Source: Tubiluchus corallicola
Lineage: Eukaryota; Priapulida; Priapulimorpha; Priapulimorphida; Tubiluchidae
Length of the DNA stretch: 64,000 nt
Assembly: GCA_030141605.1 (NCBI GenBank)
Contig: JAQGDQ010000810.1
Coordinates: 29,212-93,211, forward strand
Direction of reading: 5' to 3'
In this document: one piece after another, positions 32,440-43,383 of the stretch
How the letters are laid out: each line of letters begins with the position of its first letter
Numbering within the stretch: position 1 is the first letter of the stretch
The notes under the pieces: generated by a model
What the model saw: only the letters and a program-made list of their open reading frames with translations
Told to the model about the DNA's origin: nothing
Database searches by the model: none
Translations under genes and position numbers: made by a program

Positions 32440-34815
32440 ATCAGAATATCTCTTCTGTCTTTCTTGTGTTTGACTTGCACACATCTATGTGGGCCTCGTG
32501 TTGGCATTATGTTGTAAAAGTTGAATAAACTGATTTGAAGAATCCAACATTCACGTTTTTGCTAATTGTCACTGTGGGCCTATAATGCTGACATTATGTT
32601 GTAAAAGTTGTATAAACTGATTTGAAGAATCCAACATTCACGTTTTTGCTAATTGTCACTGTGGGCCTATAATGCTGACATTATGTTGTAGAAGTTGTAT
32701 AAACTGATTTGAAGAATCCAACATCCACGCTTTTGCTAATTGTCACTGTGGGCCTATAATGCTGACATTATGTTGTAAAAGTTGAATAAACTGATTTGAA
32801 GAATCCAACATTCACGTTTTTGCTAATTGTCACTGTGGGCCTATAATGCTGACATTATGTTGTAGAAGTTGAATAAACTGATTTGAAGAATCCAACATCC
32901 ACGCTTTTGCTAATTGTCACTGTGGGCCTATAATGCTGACATTATGTTGTAAAAGTTGAATAAACTGATTTGAAGAATCCAACATCCACGCTTTTGCTAA
33001 TTGTCGCATGGGCTTATAATGCTGACATTATGTTGTAAAAGTTGAATAAACTGATTTGAAGAATCCAACATTCACGTTTTTGCTAATTGTCACTGTGGGC
33101 TAATGTTGGCATTGTTGTAGAAGTTGAATAAACTGATTTGAAGAATCCAACATTCACGCTTTTGTTAATTGTCACTGTGGGCCTATAATGCTGACATTAT
33201 GTTGTAAAAGTTGAATAAACTGATTTGAAGAATCCAACATCCACGCTTTTGCTAATTGTCACTGTGGGCCTATAATGTTGACATTATGTTGTAAAAGTTG
33301 AATAAACTGATTTGAAGAATCCAACATCCACGCTTTTGCTAATTGCCACTGTGGGCCTATAATGCTGACATTATGTTGTAAAAGTTGAATAAACTGATTT
33401 GAAGAATCGAACATTCACGTTTTTGCTAATTGTCACTGTGGGCCTATAATGCTGACATTATGTTGTAAAAGTTGAATAAACTGATTTGAAGAATCGAACA
33501 TTCACGTTTTTGCTAATTGTCACTGTGGGCCTATAATGCTGACATTATGTTGTAAAAGTTGAATAAACTGATTTGAAGAATCCAACATTCACGCTTTTGC
33601 TAATTGTCACTGTGGGCCTATAATGCTGACATTATGTTGTAAAAGTTGAATAAACTGATTTGAAGAATCCAACATTCACGTTTTTGCTAATTGTCACTGT
33701 GGGCCTATAATGCTGACATTATGTTGTAGAAGTTGAATAAACTGATTTGAAGAATCGAACATTCACGTTTTTGCTAATTGTCACTGTGGACCTATAATGC
33801 TGACATTATGTTGTAGAAGTTGAATAAACTGATTTGAAGAATCCAACATCCACGCTTTTGCTAATTGTCACTGTGGGCCTATAATGTTGACATTATGTTG
33901 TAAAAGTTGAATAAACTGATTTGAAGAATCCAACATCCGCGCTTTTGCTAATTGTCACTGTGGGCCTATAATGTTGACATTATGTTGTAGAAGTTGAATA
34001 AACTGATTTGAAGAATCCAACATCCACGCTTTTGCTAATTGTCGCATGGGCTTATAATGCTGACATTATGTTGTAAAAGTTGAATAAACTGATTTGAAGA
34101 ATCCAACATTCACGTTTTTGCTAATTGTCACTGTGGGCTAATGTTGGCATTGTTGTAGAAGTTGAATAAACTGATTTGAAGAATCCAACATTCACGCTTT
34201 TGTTAATTGTCACTGTGGGCCTATAATGCTGACATTATGTTGTAAAAGTTGAATAAACTGATTTGAAGAATCCAACATCCACGCTTTTGCTAATTGTCAC
34301 TGTGGGCCTATAATGTTGACATTATGTTGTAGAAGTTGAATAAACTGATTTGAAGAATCCAACATCCACGCTTTTGCTAATTGTCGCATGGGCTTATAAT
34401 GCTGACATTATGTTGTAGAAGTTGAATAAACTGATTTGAAGAATCCAACATCCACGCTTTTGCTAATTGTCACTGTGGGCCTATAATGCTGACATTATGT
34501 TGTAAAAGTTGAATAAACTGATTTGAAGAATCCAACATTCACGTTTTTGCTAATTGTCACTGTGGGCCTATAATGCTGACATTATGTTGTAGAAGTTGAA
34601 TAAACTGATTTAAGGAATCCAACATCCACGCTTTTGCTAATTGTCACATGGGCCTATAATGTTGACATTATGTTATAGAAGTTGAATAACCTGATTTTGA
34701 AGAATCCAACATCCACGCTTTTGCTAATTGTTGCATGGGCCTATAATGTTGACATGTTGTAGAAGTTGAATAAACTGATTTAAAGAATCCAACATTCACG
34801 CTTTTGCTAATCGTC
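32440..34815. repeat. 87-bp satellite-like array, about 27 copies
   Basis: The monomer contains TGTGGGCCTATAATGCTGAC, ATTATGTTGTAAAAGTTGAA, ACTGATTTGAAGAATCCAAC and CACGCTTTTGCTAATTGTC; period 87 bp. Variants such as GTCGCATGGGCTTATAATG followed by a short GGGCTAATGTTGGCATTG unit occur near 33004 and again near 34043, showing a block duplication of about 1.04 kb. Not coding. Confidence 0.95.
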
Positions 34816-35120
34816 ACTGGGAGCTGTGGCTTCACTATATCTGTAGCCGAGGGGCCTACGAAATCAAATCCGGTCCTTTATGCATCATTATTGTTATCAC
34901 GGACATAAGGCCAACCGTCGAACGCATTAATCTTAACAATTATAATGAAGCTGGATATTTTCCGAATTGTTGAATCCACTGCGCACGCGCAAGGAGCACT
35001 GATTTGCAGGGAGATTAGATCTTTTATAATAAAAATGACATTGAGACGTGACATTTTCTTGTTTTCGTTCATGTTGCGCTTTGATGAAACCAATAAAATG
35101 AGTCACGTGATATGTAACTA

Positions 35121-35129
35121 CTTTAAATA
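35121..35129 (+). promoter_or_regulatory. Possible TATA-like box of the GPCR gene
   Basis: TTTAAATAG lies about 95 bp before the proposed ATG, with AACCAATAAAATGAG and a CACGTG E-box 15-35 bp upstream and GCGCACGCGC near 34980. Position and composition fit a promoter. Similar sequence occurs at about 30320, so part of it may be repeat-derived. Confidence 0.3.
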
Positions 35130-35222
35130 GCGCACGGCTGTCATTATTGTTTTGACCCGTTATTATTTTGTCGTGAACGGACAAGCACAGATGAAACTTA
35201 GTACAGAAACAAGAAGGCTGAT

Positions 35223-35265
35223 ATGATTTATGACAACTGTTCAGATTTGAGTAACATAATTATCG
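35223..35265 (+). CDS. GPCR coding exon 1 (start exon)
   Basis: ATG followed by IYDNCSDLSNIII, donor ATCG/GTAAGT. It ends in phase 1 and completes Gly with exon 2. Chosen because it supplies an ATG, a strong donor, the required phase and an N-glycosylation site, and brings the total to a whole number of codons. An upstream alternative start cannot be excluded. Confidence 0.65.
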
Positions 35266-38200
35266 GTAAGTGACATACTGTAAGTTAACTAGCATTTAGC
35301 ATAGCATCACAAAGTTATGAAACATCATACACCTTGTTCTGAGATTGATATTACCGTAAACCTCGCTTAACGGCACCCCGTTTAGCGACGTTGAACGTTT
35401 GACACCTTTTTTCACTTAACGACACACGTTTCATTTTAACGATGATTTTTTTACTTTGCTGAAAACCAGTTTTCATTAGTCAACAACTTTTTTTGCTTAA
35501 TTTGAAGCATTAAAATAGCATTACTGGGTTATTCCGTTTTTTTTTTGTTTTGTTTTTGCTTCCGGACTGACTACCATACTAGCTCCGGTTTCTGTCAAAC
35601 GAGACCTGTGAACAAAGTTTGCGCCAAGATATTCTACGTGTAACCTGTTCCTATAGTAACTAGACTACATAGTAGATAATACAGTACTCTGGTACGATAA
35701 AAAGGCTGTAAGTGGAGCAGGGGCGTAGCCAGGTTCTAAATTTAGGGGAGCAAGCACATAAAAAAGACGTATGCCATATAATTTTCAACACGTTCATTAT
35801 ACGTTTTAATTTTGTTTTTAAAATTGAAATTAGCAGGAAGTTACAGTCTTAAAGAAAGTGCATAATTACTATTTTGTATTTAAAAAATAAAATGATTCAA
35901 ATTTTATTGCACAAGTGAACTAAATAGTTTAAATAATTCTCGCTCCCCATGCTTTCCTAGCTACGCCACAGAGCAAGATTTTTTACTGGCTTCGTGGAAA
36001 AAGTTATCATTGACAAAAGTTACGAATCACAGGCATGATTACCTTTGCAAATGCAGTTCATAAAAACTTTTGCTTTTGCCGCCACAATAAGTTCCTAAAT
36101 GACCCCATTTTCAGCCAAGATCATTATGAAATTATTGTTAGTTCAGCAAAGACTTAAAGGACAAGAAAAGGGGCACCTGAAGTAGGTTTTAGAAAAATCA
36201 CCTTAAAAAATTCTATTACTTTATAGCAATTTTATGCGTATATCGAACTCGCACTGAAAGGAATTTTAGTTTGTTTTCATTTTAAATCTCCCGCAATACT
36301 GTTCCGAAGTCGCCATTACATGACGTCATGTACCAAACGTAAATCAAGGGAAGAAAAAGCAATGTTAAATAATGTCTCAAAAGACTTTCCGTGCAAATCT
36401 ATATTACTTAAATTTTCGCTTACCTACTAGAAAGACTTGCGTAACTAGAAAAGAAAATTATTAATTATTTAAAATGTTTTCACCAATTGGTAAAATGTCG
36501 TTGACTCACCCTCCAGGGTGCACCACTTACTAACCAAAAACGTGTTTTAAATCTTATTGACAAGATGCAGTAATTTTAAATTTTATTTAGTTAGTGACTT
36601 GTGCCCTACGAATGCTCTGATTATTTTTTCAAACTTTACAAAATGTTATCTAAACTTGTTTCAAATGACTTAGAGTTAAAATGGCTGCGTCTATCCGTCA
36701 TCGTGGGAGTTTAAATTTACATGTTTTATACAGCGTGACTGCCGATTGAAGTCCTGTACGCAAAAAGCCAGCATGTAACGGCACGGACACATGCTCCTTC
36801 TAATGTGAGTTATTTTATTCATGCCACTTCATATATTTCACAGGTCAATCCAATACGTCCACATCTCTACGTGACGGCAACAACTTTCTGGGAATTGGAC
36901 TTAAGTTGACAGCGGTTACATTCATCGCCCTGGTGGCATTTTTTGGCAATGTCTTGCTTGTCACCAGCATCTGGAAGCTGAAGCAGCTGAGGACACCATC
37001 CAACACTCTTCTCTTCTCTTTTGCATTTGCAGATATTTTGGTTGCAGTCATCGATCTACCATTCACTATTATTGCCATTGTTCATGGGTAAGTAGTCATC
37101 GATCTACCGTTCACTATTATTGCCATTGTTCATGGGTAAGTAGTCATCGATCTACCGTTCACTATTATTGCCATTGTTCATGGGTAAGTAGTCATCGATC
37201 TACCGTTCACTATTATTGCCATTGTTCATGGGTAAGTAGTCATCAATCTACCGTTCACTATTATTGCCATTGTTCATGGGTAAGTAGTCATCGATCTACC
37301 GTTCACTATTATTGCCACTGTTCATGTGTAAGCAGTCATTTATCTACCGTTCACTATTATTGCCATTGTTCATGGGTAAGTAGTCATCGATCTACCGTTC
37401 ACTATTATTGCCATTGTTCATGGGTAAGTAGTCATCGATCTACCGTTCACTATTATTGCCATTGTTCATGGGTAAGTAGTCATTCATCTACCGTTCACTA
37501 TTATTGCCACTGTTCATGTGTAAGTAGTCATCGATCTACCGTTCACTATTATTGCCATTGTTCATGGGTAAGTAGTCGTTGAGCCACCGTTCACTATTAT
37601 TGCCATTGTTCATGTGTAAGTAGTCGTCGATCTACCGTTCACTATTATTGCCACTGTTCATGTGTAAGTAGTCGTTGATCTACCGTTCACTATTATTGCC
37701 ACTGTTCATGTGTAAGTAGTCATCGATCTACCGTTCACTATTATTGCCATTGTTCATGGGTAAGTAGTCGTTGAGCCACCGTTCACTATTATTGCCATTG
37801 TTCATGTGTAAGTAGTCGTCGATCTACCGTTCACTATTATTGCCACTGTTCATGTGTAAGTAGTCGTTGATCTACCGTTCACTATTATTGCCACTGTTCA
37901 TGTGTAAGTAGTCATCGATCTACCGTTCACTATTATTGCCATTGTTCATGGGTAAGTAGTCGTTGAGCCACCGTTCACTATTATTGCCATTGTTCATGTG
38001 TAAGTAGTCGTCGATCTACCGTTCACTATTATTGCCACTGTTCATGTGTAAGTAGTCGTTGATCTACCGTTCACTATTATTGCCACTGTTCATGTGTAAG
38101 TAGTCATCGATCTACCGTTCACTATTATTGCCATTGTTCATGGGTAAGTAGTCGTTGAGCCACCGTTCACTATTATTGCCATTGTTCATGTGTAAGTAGT

Positions 38201-38953
38201 CGTCGATCTACCGTTCACTATTATTGCCACTGTTCATGTGTAAGTAGTCGTTGATCTACCGTTCACTATTATTGCCACTGTTCATGTGTAAGTAGTCATC
38301 GATCTACCGTTCACTATTATTGCCATTGTTCATGGGTAAGTAGTCGTTGAGCCACCGTTCACTATTATTGCCATTGTTCATGTGTAAGTAGTCATCGATC
38401 TACCGTTCACTATTATTGCCACTGTTCATGTGTAAGTAGTCATCGATCTACCGTTCACTATTATTGCCACTGTTCATGGGTAAGTAGTCATTGATCTACC
38501 GTTCACTATTTTTGCCACTGTTCATGGGTAAGTAGTCATTGATCTACCGTTCACTATTTTTGCCATTGTTCATGGGAAAGTAGTCATCGATCTACCGTTC
38601 ACTATTATTGCCATTGTTCATGGGAAAGTAGTCATCGATCTACCGTTCACTATTATTGCCATTGTTTATGGGTATGTGGGCAATCATAGTATCTTAGTTT
38701 CCATTCTGATTGAAATATATGCGGGAAATGTTGAATTCATTTATCCTGAAATTAGACACGTTTTAAGTAACGTATTCTTATCAGGTGTGTAATATAGATC
38801 ATTTTATTGTGCCATTACCGTTAAAATTCTGCTGAAATACCGGCGAAAATCCAACAGACTCTTTAATTTTGTTTTTCACTCTTTCCCTCTCTATTTTTCG
38901 TTAACTCACTCACTCTCTCATCCTCCCTCTCTCTCATTTCTCTCTCTCTCTCC

Positions 38954-38995
<42 letters not shown>

Positions 38996-41288
38996 CTCCC
39001 TCTCTCTCATTTCTCTCTCTTTCTCTCTCGTCTCTCTCTCTCATTCTCTCTCTCTCCCTTTCACTGTTTCTTCTCTCTCTCTCTCTCTCATTCTCTCCTC
39101 CCTTTCACTCTTTCTTCTGTCTCTCTCATTCTCTCCTCCGTTTTATTCTCTTCTCTCTCTTTCTCTCGCTCATTCTCTCCTCCCCCCTCTCTCTCTCTCT
39201 CTCATTCTCTCCTCCCTCTCTCTCTCACCTTCTTACCGACCACGTATGTGAGAACATAATAATTTTCAGCATATTATAATTTTAGATCATGGATATTTTC
39301 TGACGTTGCCTGCACTGTTATTGGTTTTACCAACGAATTCTTCATGATTGCCAGTTCGATGTCTTTGTGCAACATTACGATCAATCGTTACATGATGGTT
39401 TGCAAACCCATACAGGCCAAGACATTCTACACATACAAAAACTCATTTATTACTTGTGCAGGTATAACGAATGTAAGAAAGTTTGGTGCAAGTGCAACTG
39501 ATACGAGGAAAATTTGGCTTCTTGTTGAAATCTGGTACAGTCATACCTCGGTTTTCGACCATAATTCGTTCCTAAATGTGTTTGAAAACCGATTTGGTTG
39601 AGTACTGAATCATTAATTCCCATAAGAAATAATGTAAAAGCAAATAATCCGTTCTCAAGCACCCAATGAACTGTAAAGTATTACTAAAATGAAATATAAT
39701 AATGCAAAAATGTTTATCTAAACAGTAGATATGATATAATTGATAAGAAAAACATAATAGAATTCTTAGAAAGCAAAACAATTATTCCTGCATGAAAAAA
39801 CCTTACGTGTTGGTAGCAGTGTGATGGTATACGTAAGCAAGAGTGTGTGACTACTCTCGGGCGCGGTCGGTTACGCTCGGCTCTACTCTGCTCGCCGCGC
39901 ATGCGTTCATCAGGTGCTTGGCGGTTGGTCGAGTACCGAAATTCTGGTCGAGAACTGAGACAATTTCAACTCGATTTTTCTGGTCGAAAAACTGATTTGT
40001 ACGAGTACCGAGACGTTCGAAAACCGAGGTATGACTGTACTAAGAATTTTTAGTATACAGTAATTCTGGTACAGGTAAATTTGGTACTGTGCTCTTTGGG
40101 TGTAAGAAATTTTTGGTACTAAAAAAATCTAGTGTGAAGAATGTTGGTAGAAGGATAATTATCGTAAAAGGAAATCATCACTGTTATCATCATCATCACC
40201 ATCGTCACCACTGTTTTCATCATCAACATTATTGGCATCACTATGGCTCTGCTGTCACTATTACTGTCATCGAAATCCATCTTTATCTATTGGCATATAA
40301 TAGTAGTAGTGACGATGATGACGATGATGATTATGATGTTTGCACACAACAATATGACTACCAACACCACTGTTAAGACCTTTAGTACCAACACCATTAA
40401 CAACAGCAACAACAGCAATGACGACGACAACAACAAAAACAATACCAGCAGCAACAACAACAACAAACAACAACAACAGTAACAGCAACGACGACGACAG
40501 CTACAAATAAATGCGCAGTTCGCGTGTAAAAAGTAGAACTGTGAAGTACAGCAATTCCGGCTAAATGTTCAAATTTCTATGCATATGTTTTTTTTTCAGT
40601 TTCCTGGTTGTTAGCTTTAATTCAATCTGTTGCACCCCTTTTCTTTAACGGTTACGACTACCTTCCTGTTCAGAGCATTTGTTTCATTGTACCATGGAAA
40701 AATCCCGTCTACATGGGCAGTCTCTGTGCCATTGTTTTTCTGGGGTGCGTTGGTATCATGTCTTACTGTTACTGGAACATTCTTACAGAAGTACGCAACA
40801 GCAGGATGCGAACTGTCACAATACCAGCTAACAAAACAGCACCAAAAGCTGATACTACACAAAAAGTGATGACACAATTTCAATCAAGGACATCCACGCA
40901 TGCGTCTGAGTTTGCTGCGCCATCACGTTGTCAAAATGCTGCAGAAACCGAAGAAATGGCCGACAAGACATTGCTTCGAACTGTTCACATCTCCACCGTT
41001 GATTCACAGTCCACTAAGAAACAACACAAGTCGTTTGACAACCGTAAAAAAGACGAGCTGCGATTGGCCATTTCCTTCCTCATCGTGTTCGTAGTCTTCA
41101 TTGTCTGCTGGGCTCCCTACACGATAGCCAGTATCGTATGGGCATTTACCGATATTCAAATTCCAACTCAGTGTGAGGAGGTCGCCATATTGTTAGGGTA
41201 CTCAAACAGCTGTTGGAATCCGGTCATATATGGCGTCCTAAACAGGAACTTCCGGAAAGGATACAAACGTCTGCTGTGCGGAAAATAG
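35223..41288 (+). CDS. Class A (rhodopsin-like) GPCR, melatonin-receptor-like
   Basis: Exons 35223-35265, 36844-37087, 39286-39461 and 40600-41288 join in phase to 383 residues plus stop, the usual length of the family. The extracellular N-terminus has glycosylation sites NCS (5-7) and NTS (18-20). TM1 has GN (49-50) and TM2 FAFAD (74-78). C105 in TM3 and C182 in loop 2 form the conserved disulfide. NRY (129-131) replaces DRY, as in melatonin receptors. TM6 has CWAP (324-327) and TM7 NPVIY (361-365), followed by a basic helix 8 (NRNFRKGYKRLLCGK). Residue 3.32 is Asn, not the Asp of amine receptors. Loop 3 is long, about 90 residues. The HGSW motif, NRY, KNS after TM3 and the YG-L-N-NFRK-Y tail recall melatonin receptors. 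Ligand unknown; probably a plasma-membrane G-protein-coupled receptor. Confidence 0.88.
35718..35975. repeat. Degenerate hAT-like MITE
   Basis: CAGGGGCGTAGCCAGG at the left and CCTAGCTACGCCACAG at the right are imperfect inverted repeats; the inner parts also mirror (GGGGAGCAAG against CTCGCTCCCC). No clear target duplication. It lies in GPCR intron 1. Confidence 0.55.
36158..36780. repeat. TTAA-type MITE family A, copy 5
   Basis: The left end TTAA then AGGACAAGAAAAGGGGCACC is clear. The body is the reverse complement of 7837-8519 with high identity. The right end has decayed about 60 bp before GPCR exon 2, so the MITE occupies the 3' end of intron 1. Confidence 0.75.
36844..37087 (+). CDS. 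GPCR coding exon 2 (N-terminus, TM1, TM2)
   Basis: Acceptor ATATATTTCACAG; donor CATGG/GTAAGT at 37088. It enters in phase 1 and leaves in phase 2. It encodes QSNTSTSLRDGNNFLGIGLK, TM1 with FFGNVLLV and TM2 with FAFADILVAVIDLPF. The last 40 nt plus the donor are the founder monomer of the 48-bp array that follows immediately. Confidence 0.85.
37040..38690 (+). repeat. 48-bp array of the exon 2/intron 2 boundary (34 copies, each with a 5' splice site)
   Basis: The unit GTCATCGATCTACCGTTCAC, TATTATTGCCATTGTTCATG, GGTAAGTA is the 3' end of exon 2 (residues VIDLPFTIIAIVHG) plus the donor. TTCATG(G/T)GTAAG recurs every 48 bp from 37081 to 38665, where the last donor reads GGTATG. Each copy keeps the exon reading frame but has an in-frame TAA in the donor. 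A 192-bp (4 x 48) higher-order unit marked by GTCGTTGAGCCACC repeats from 37577 to 38345. Confidence 0.97.
38870..39235. repeat. (TC)n-rich polypyrimidine tract
   Basis: About 360 bp of CT repeats broken by CATCCTCCC and CATTCTC motifs, ending 50 bp before GPCR exon 3. It could act as an extended polypyrimidine tract, though the exon has its own acceptor. Confidence 0.9.
39286..39461 (+). CDS. GPCR coding exon 3 (loop 1, TM3, loop 2)
   Basis: Acceptor TATAATTTTAG; donor GCAG/GTATAA. It enters in phase 2 and leaves in phase 1. It encodes GSWIFSDVACTVIGFTNEFF, TM3 to NITINRYMMVCKP, and KTFYTYKNSFITC. The conserved Trp in loop 1 and Cys 3.25 are present. Confidence 0.88.
39538..40037. mobile_element. 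Mariner-like MITE (500 bp, TA flanks) in GPCR intron 3
   Basis: CAGTCATACCTCGGTTTTCG at the left and CGAAAACCGAGGTATGACTG at the right are perfect inverted repeats, flanked by TA at 39536-39537 and 40038-40039. Subterminal TGGTCGAG motifs also mirror. No transposase is encoded. Its intactness suggests recent insertion. Confidence 0.92.
40058..40500. repeat. TTTGGTACT-type repeat followed by trinucleotide microsatellites
   Basis: GGTAAATTTGGTACT and AAATTTTTGGTACT motifs precede CAT/CAC-rich, GAT-rich and CAA-rich trinucleotide tracts up to 40500. The same order of parts occurs at 46620-47715. It lies in GPCR intron 3. Confidence 0.7.
40600..41288 (+). CDS. GPCR coding exon 4 (TM4 to C-terminus)
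   Basis: Acceptor TTTTTTTTCAG, entered in phase 1 to complete Val 155. It encodes TM4 (SWLLALIQSVAPLFF), loop 2 with Cys 182, TM5 (NPVYMGSLCAIVFLGCVGIM), a Ser/Thr/Lys-rich loop 3, TM6 (LIVFVVFIVCWAPYTIASIV), TM7 and the tail. The TAG stop is at 41286-41288. There is no long C-terminal tail. Confidence 0.92.
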
Positions 41289-41376
41289 TCAATTATTTTA
41301 GACGAAGACAACATTTATTTTCCATCGCTCATTTTAGCAGGCAGCATTAGCATCAACGGCTATATATATATATGTG

Positions 41377-41450
41377 TGTCTGTCCTGGCGTTAGCAACCA
41401 CTAGATTCGAACTCAAGACTACGTGCAGTCCAAAAACTAGGAAAAATTGA
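41377..41450 (-). pseudogene. tRNA-like 3' half (box B only)
   Basis: On the - strand GAGTTCGAATCTAG matches a T-arm and box B, but no D-arm or box A is seen upstream. It is probably a SINE fragment. Confidence 0.3.
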
Positions 41451-41476
41451 CCTAGGATAACCTTCTGTTTATTTAA

Positions 41477-42318
41477 AGGAAGGAACAAGTCACTCAGTAT
41501 GTTGGGTTCATTTTACTGTTATCACTTAAACTGTTTGTGGTGTGCTAGAGGAAAGAACAAGTCACTCAGTATGTTGGGTTCATTTTACTGTTATCACTTA
41601 AACTGTTTGTGGTGTGCTACAGGAAATAACAAGTCACTCAGTATGTTGGGTTCATTTTACTGTTATCACTTAAACTGTTTGTGGCTTGCTAGAGGAAAGA
41701 ACAAGTCACTCAGTATGTTGGGTTCATTTTACTGTTACCACTTAAACTGTTTGTGGTGTGCTAGAGGAAATAAGTCACTCAGTATGTTGGGTTTATTATA
41801 CTGTTATCACTTAAACTGTTTGTGGTGTGCTAGAGGAAAGAACAAGTCACTCAGTATGTTGGGTTCATTTTACTGCTATCACTTAAACTTAGAAAAATAT
41901 AACAAAGAAATTTGCAAAGAACTGCCTGTAAAGCATCAATTTAAAATATACTACCTCTGAGTAGAAATTTTCAGACGTGGTGGTTGCCGCCATTCACTTG
42001 AAAATCGTGACGTAACTGGGAGACTTTGTGAGTTTTCGAAGAGCATTGTGGCTTTCCGTAAGCGCGTGCTGCTTAAACTAATTCAAATTTTTGCAGCTTA
42101 TCTAATGTTCATGCAAAAGTATCACAAAATTAGCTATCTATTCTTTTTGTAAAAACTTATTATGACGAATGGGTGTTCAAAATGGGAGCGCCCAAGCATG
42201 AAGTGATCGTGACTTTAAAGTGATTTTACTAATTACACGAGGCGCTTATAACAGTTTTATTACTAAATCCTTCTAACATTGAAATAAGCCTAACCTCTTA
42301 GACGGTTTCTGTTTTCCT
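41477..42318. repeat. TTAA-type MITE family B, copy 2, with a 72-bp terminal array
   Basis: TTAA at 41473-41476, then AGGAAGGAACAAGTCACTC. The right end is TTTTCCT followed by TTAG (mutated TTAA). Its first 72 bp, inverted-repeat terminus included (AGGAAAGAACAAGTCACTCA, GTATGTTGGGTTCATTTTAC, TGTTTGTGGTGTGCTAG), are repeated about six times to 41880. 72 bp is 24 codons, so the + strand reads an in-frame repeat containing MLGSFYCYHLNCLWCARG; this is an array artefact. The rest matches the copy at 58246-58827. Confidence 0.85.
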
Positions 42319-42329
42319 TTAGTAGTCAT

Positions 42330-42855
42330 TGGTACAGATTATGCAAACAAGACATCATTGATAAATACTTAGAGCTGATGTCAACATAGCACAATCTACT
42401 ATCTTTCTTCCTACTATTTCCACTAACACATCATTCTTCCCTTCCTGTGTAATCCAACCTTTCTCCCAGTTCTTTTTTTTTTGTTCACTCATCCATTCTT
42501 TTTTATCGGGTTCACATGACAGTGGGCTTATACAAGCCTTTGCTTCTCTAGTCCACTGCAGTACAATTATTCTTTTATGATAACGATAGTGTATGAAACA
42601 TAATTACATAATTTATTACAATGTGGTGTAACTATTTTGATGTCACTGTGTATTACACGTCACTGAATAATAATAATAAATAATAATAATAATAAACGAC
42701 AAGTTGAATTTCATTGATTCATTCATTGACACTTTCACATTTAAAAAAAAGCTACTATATTATTAACTACTACTTATACTACTGAAAGGCAATAAGCGGC
42801 ATGTTTTCTCGCTGAAGGTGTAACATACCGTCTGCAAATTTCTTGTGGTTTAAAG
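42330..42855. other. Intergenic sequence
   Basis: AT-rich with a short (AAT)n tract near 42668. No gene is recognised. Confidence 0.4.
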
Positions 42856-42862
42856 TGTTTAA

Positions 42863-43383
42863 AGGAAAACCAGACGATTGATTAGACTCAATCTCAATTT
42901 AATTTGTTTCATTTTCCAAAATATGCATTTTCTTGCCTATGAAAATTAGGAATTTGAATAATTACCTCGGAAAGTTAATTAAGAAATACCGAACAGAGCT
43001 ACGTCACAAATTAACCACAGTTTGTGCAACGGCAGGCATATTCCCTGCACGTCAAGCACGTTTGCGCAAGCGAACATTGTTATAAGACGCTGATGTGACG
43101 TCACGAAAATGAGTTCTAAGTCACCCTGACCTCACAGACGAACACTGCAGTTCATGATCGTGCTTATCACGGTACCGCGCCTATTTATCGGCCATGCGCA
43201 TATCAGTCTTAGTGAATTCCCTGAGCCGCGCACAGCTTTGAAAGTTTAACAAAGTTTAACTATCCGAGGTAATTATTATTTAATCTAAGCTTTGATTAAG
43301 TTTAAATTTATTTGATTTAAGTTTTTCACATTTTAGAGCCACTTTACTTTGAACTAATGTTTACACAATCATCCGGTTTTCCT
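42863..43383. mobile_element. TTAA-flanked MITE family C (521 bp)
   Basis: TTAA at 42859-42862 and 43384-43387 flank the termini AGGAAAACCAGACGATTG and CAATCATCCGGTTTTCCT, an inverted repeat of about 18 bp. Inner parts (TTACCTCGG against CCGAGGTAA) also mirror. The centre (43000-43230) is CpG-rich with ACGTCAC motifs. No transposase. Kolobok/piggyBac-like by target site. Confidence 0.9.

Noticed and set aside
37088-38690. CRISPR-like array
   Set aside because: A direct 48-bp tandem repeat without spacers, in an animal gene; it copies the exon boundary.
41499-41960. 153-codon ORF with a 24-residue Cys/Leu-rich repeat
   Set aside because: It is a 72-bp array derived from a MITE terminus.
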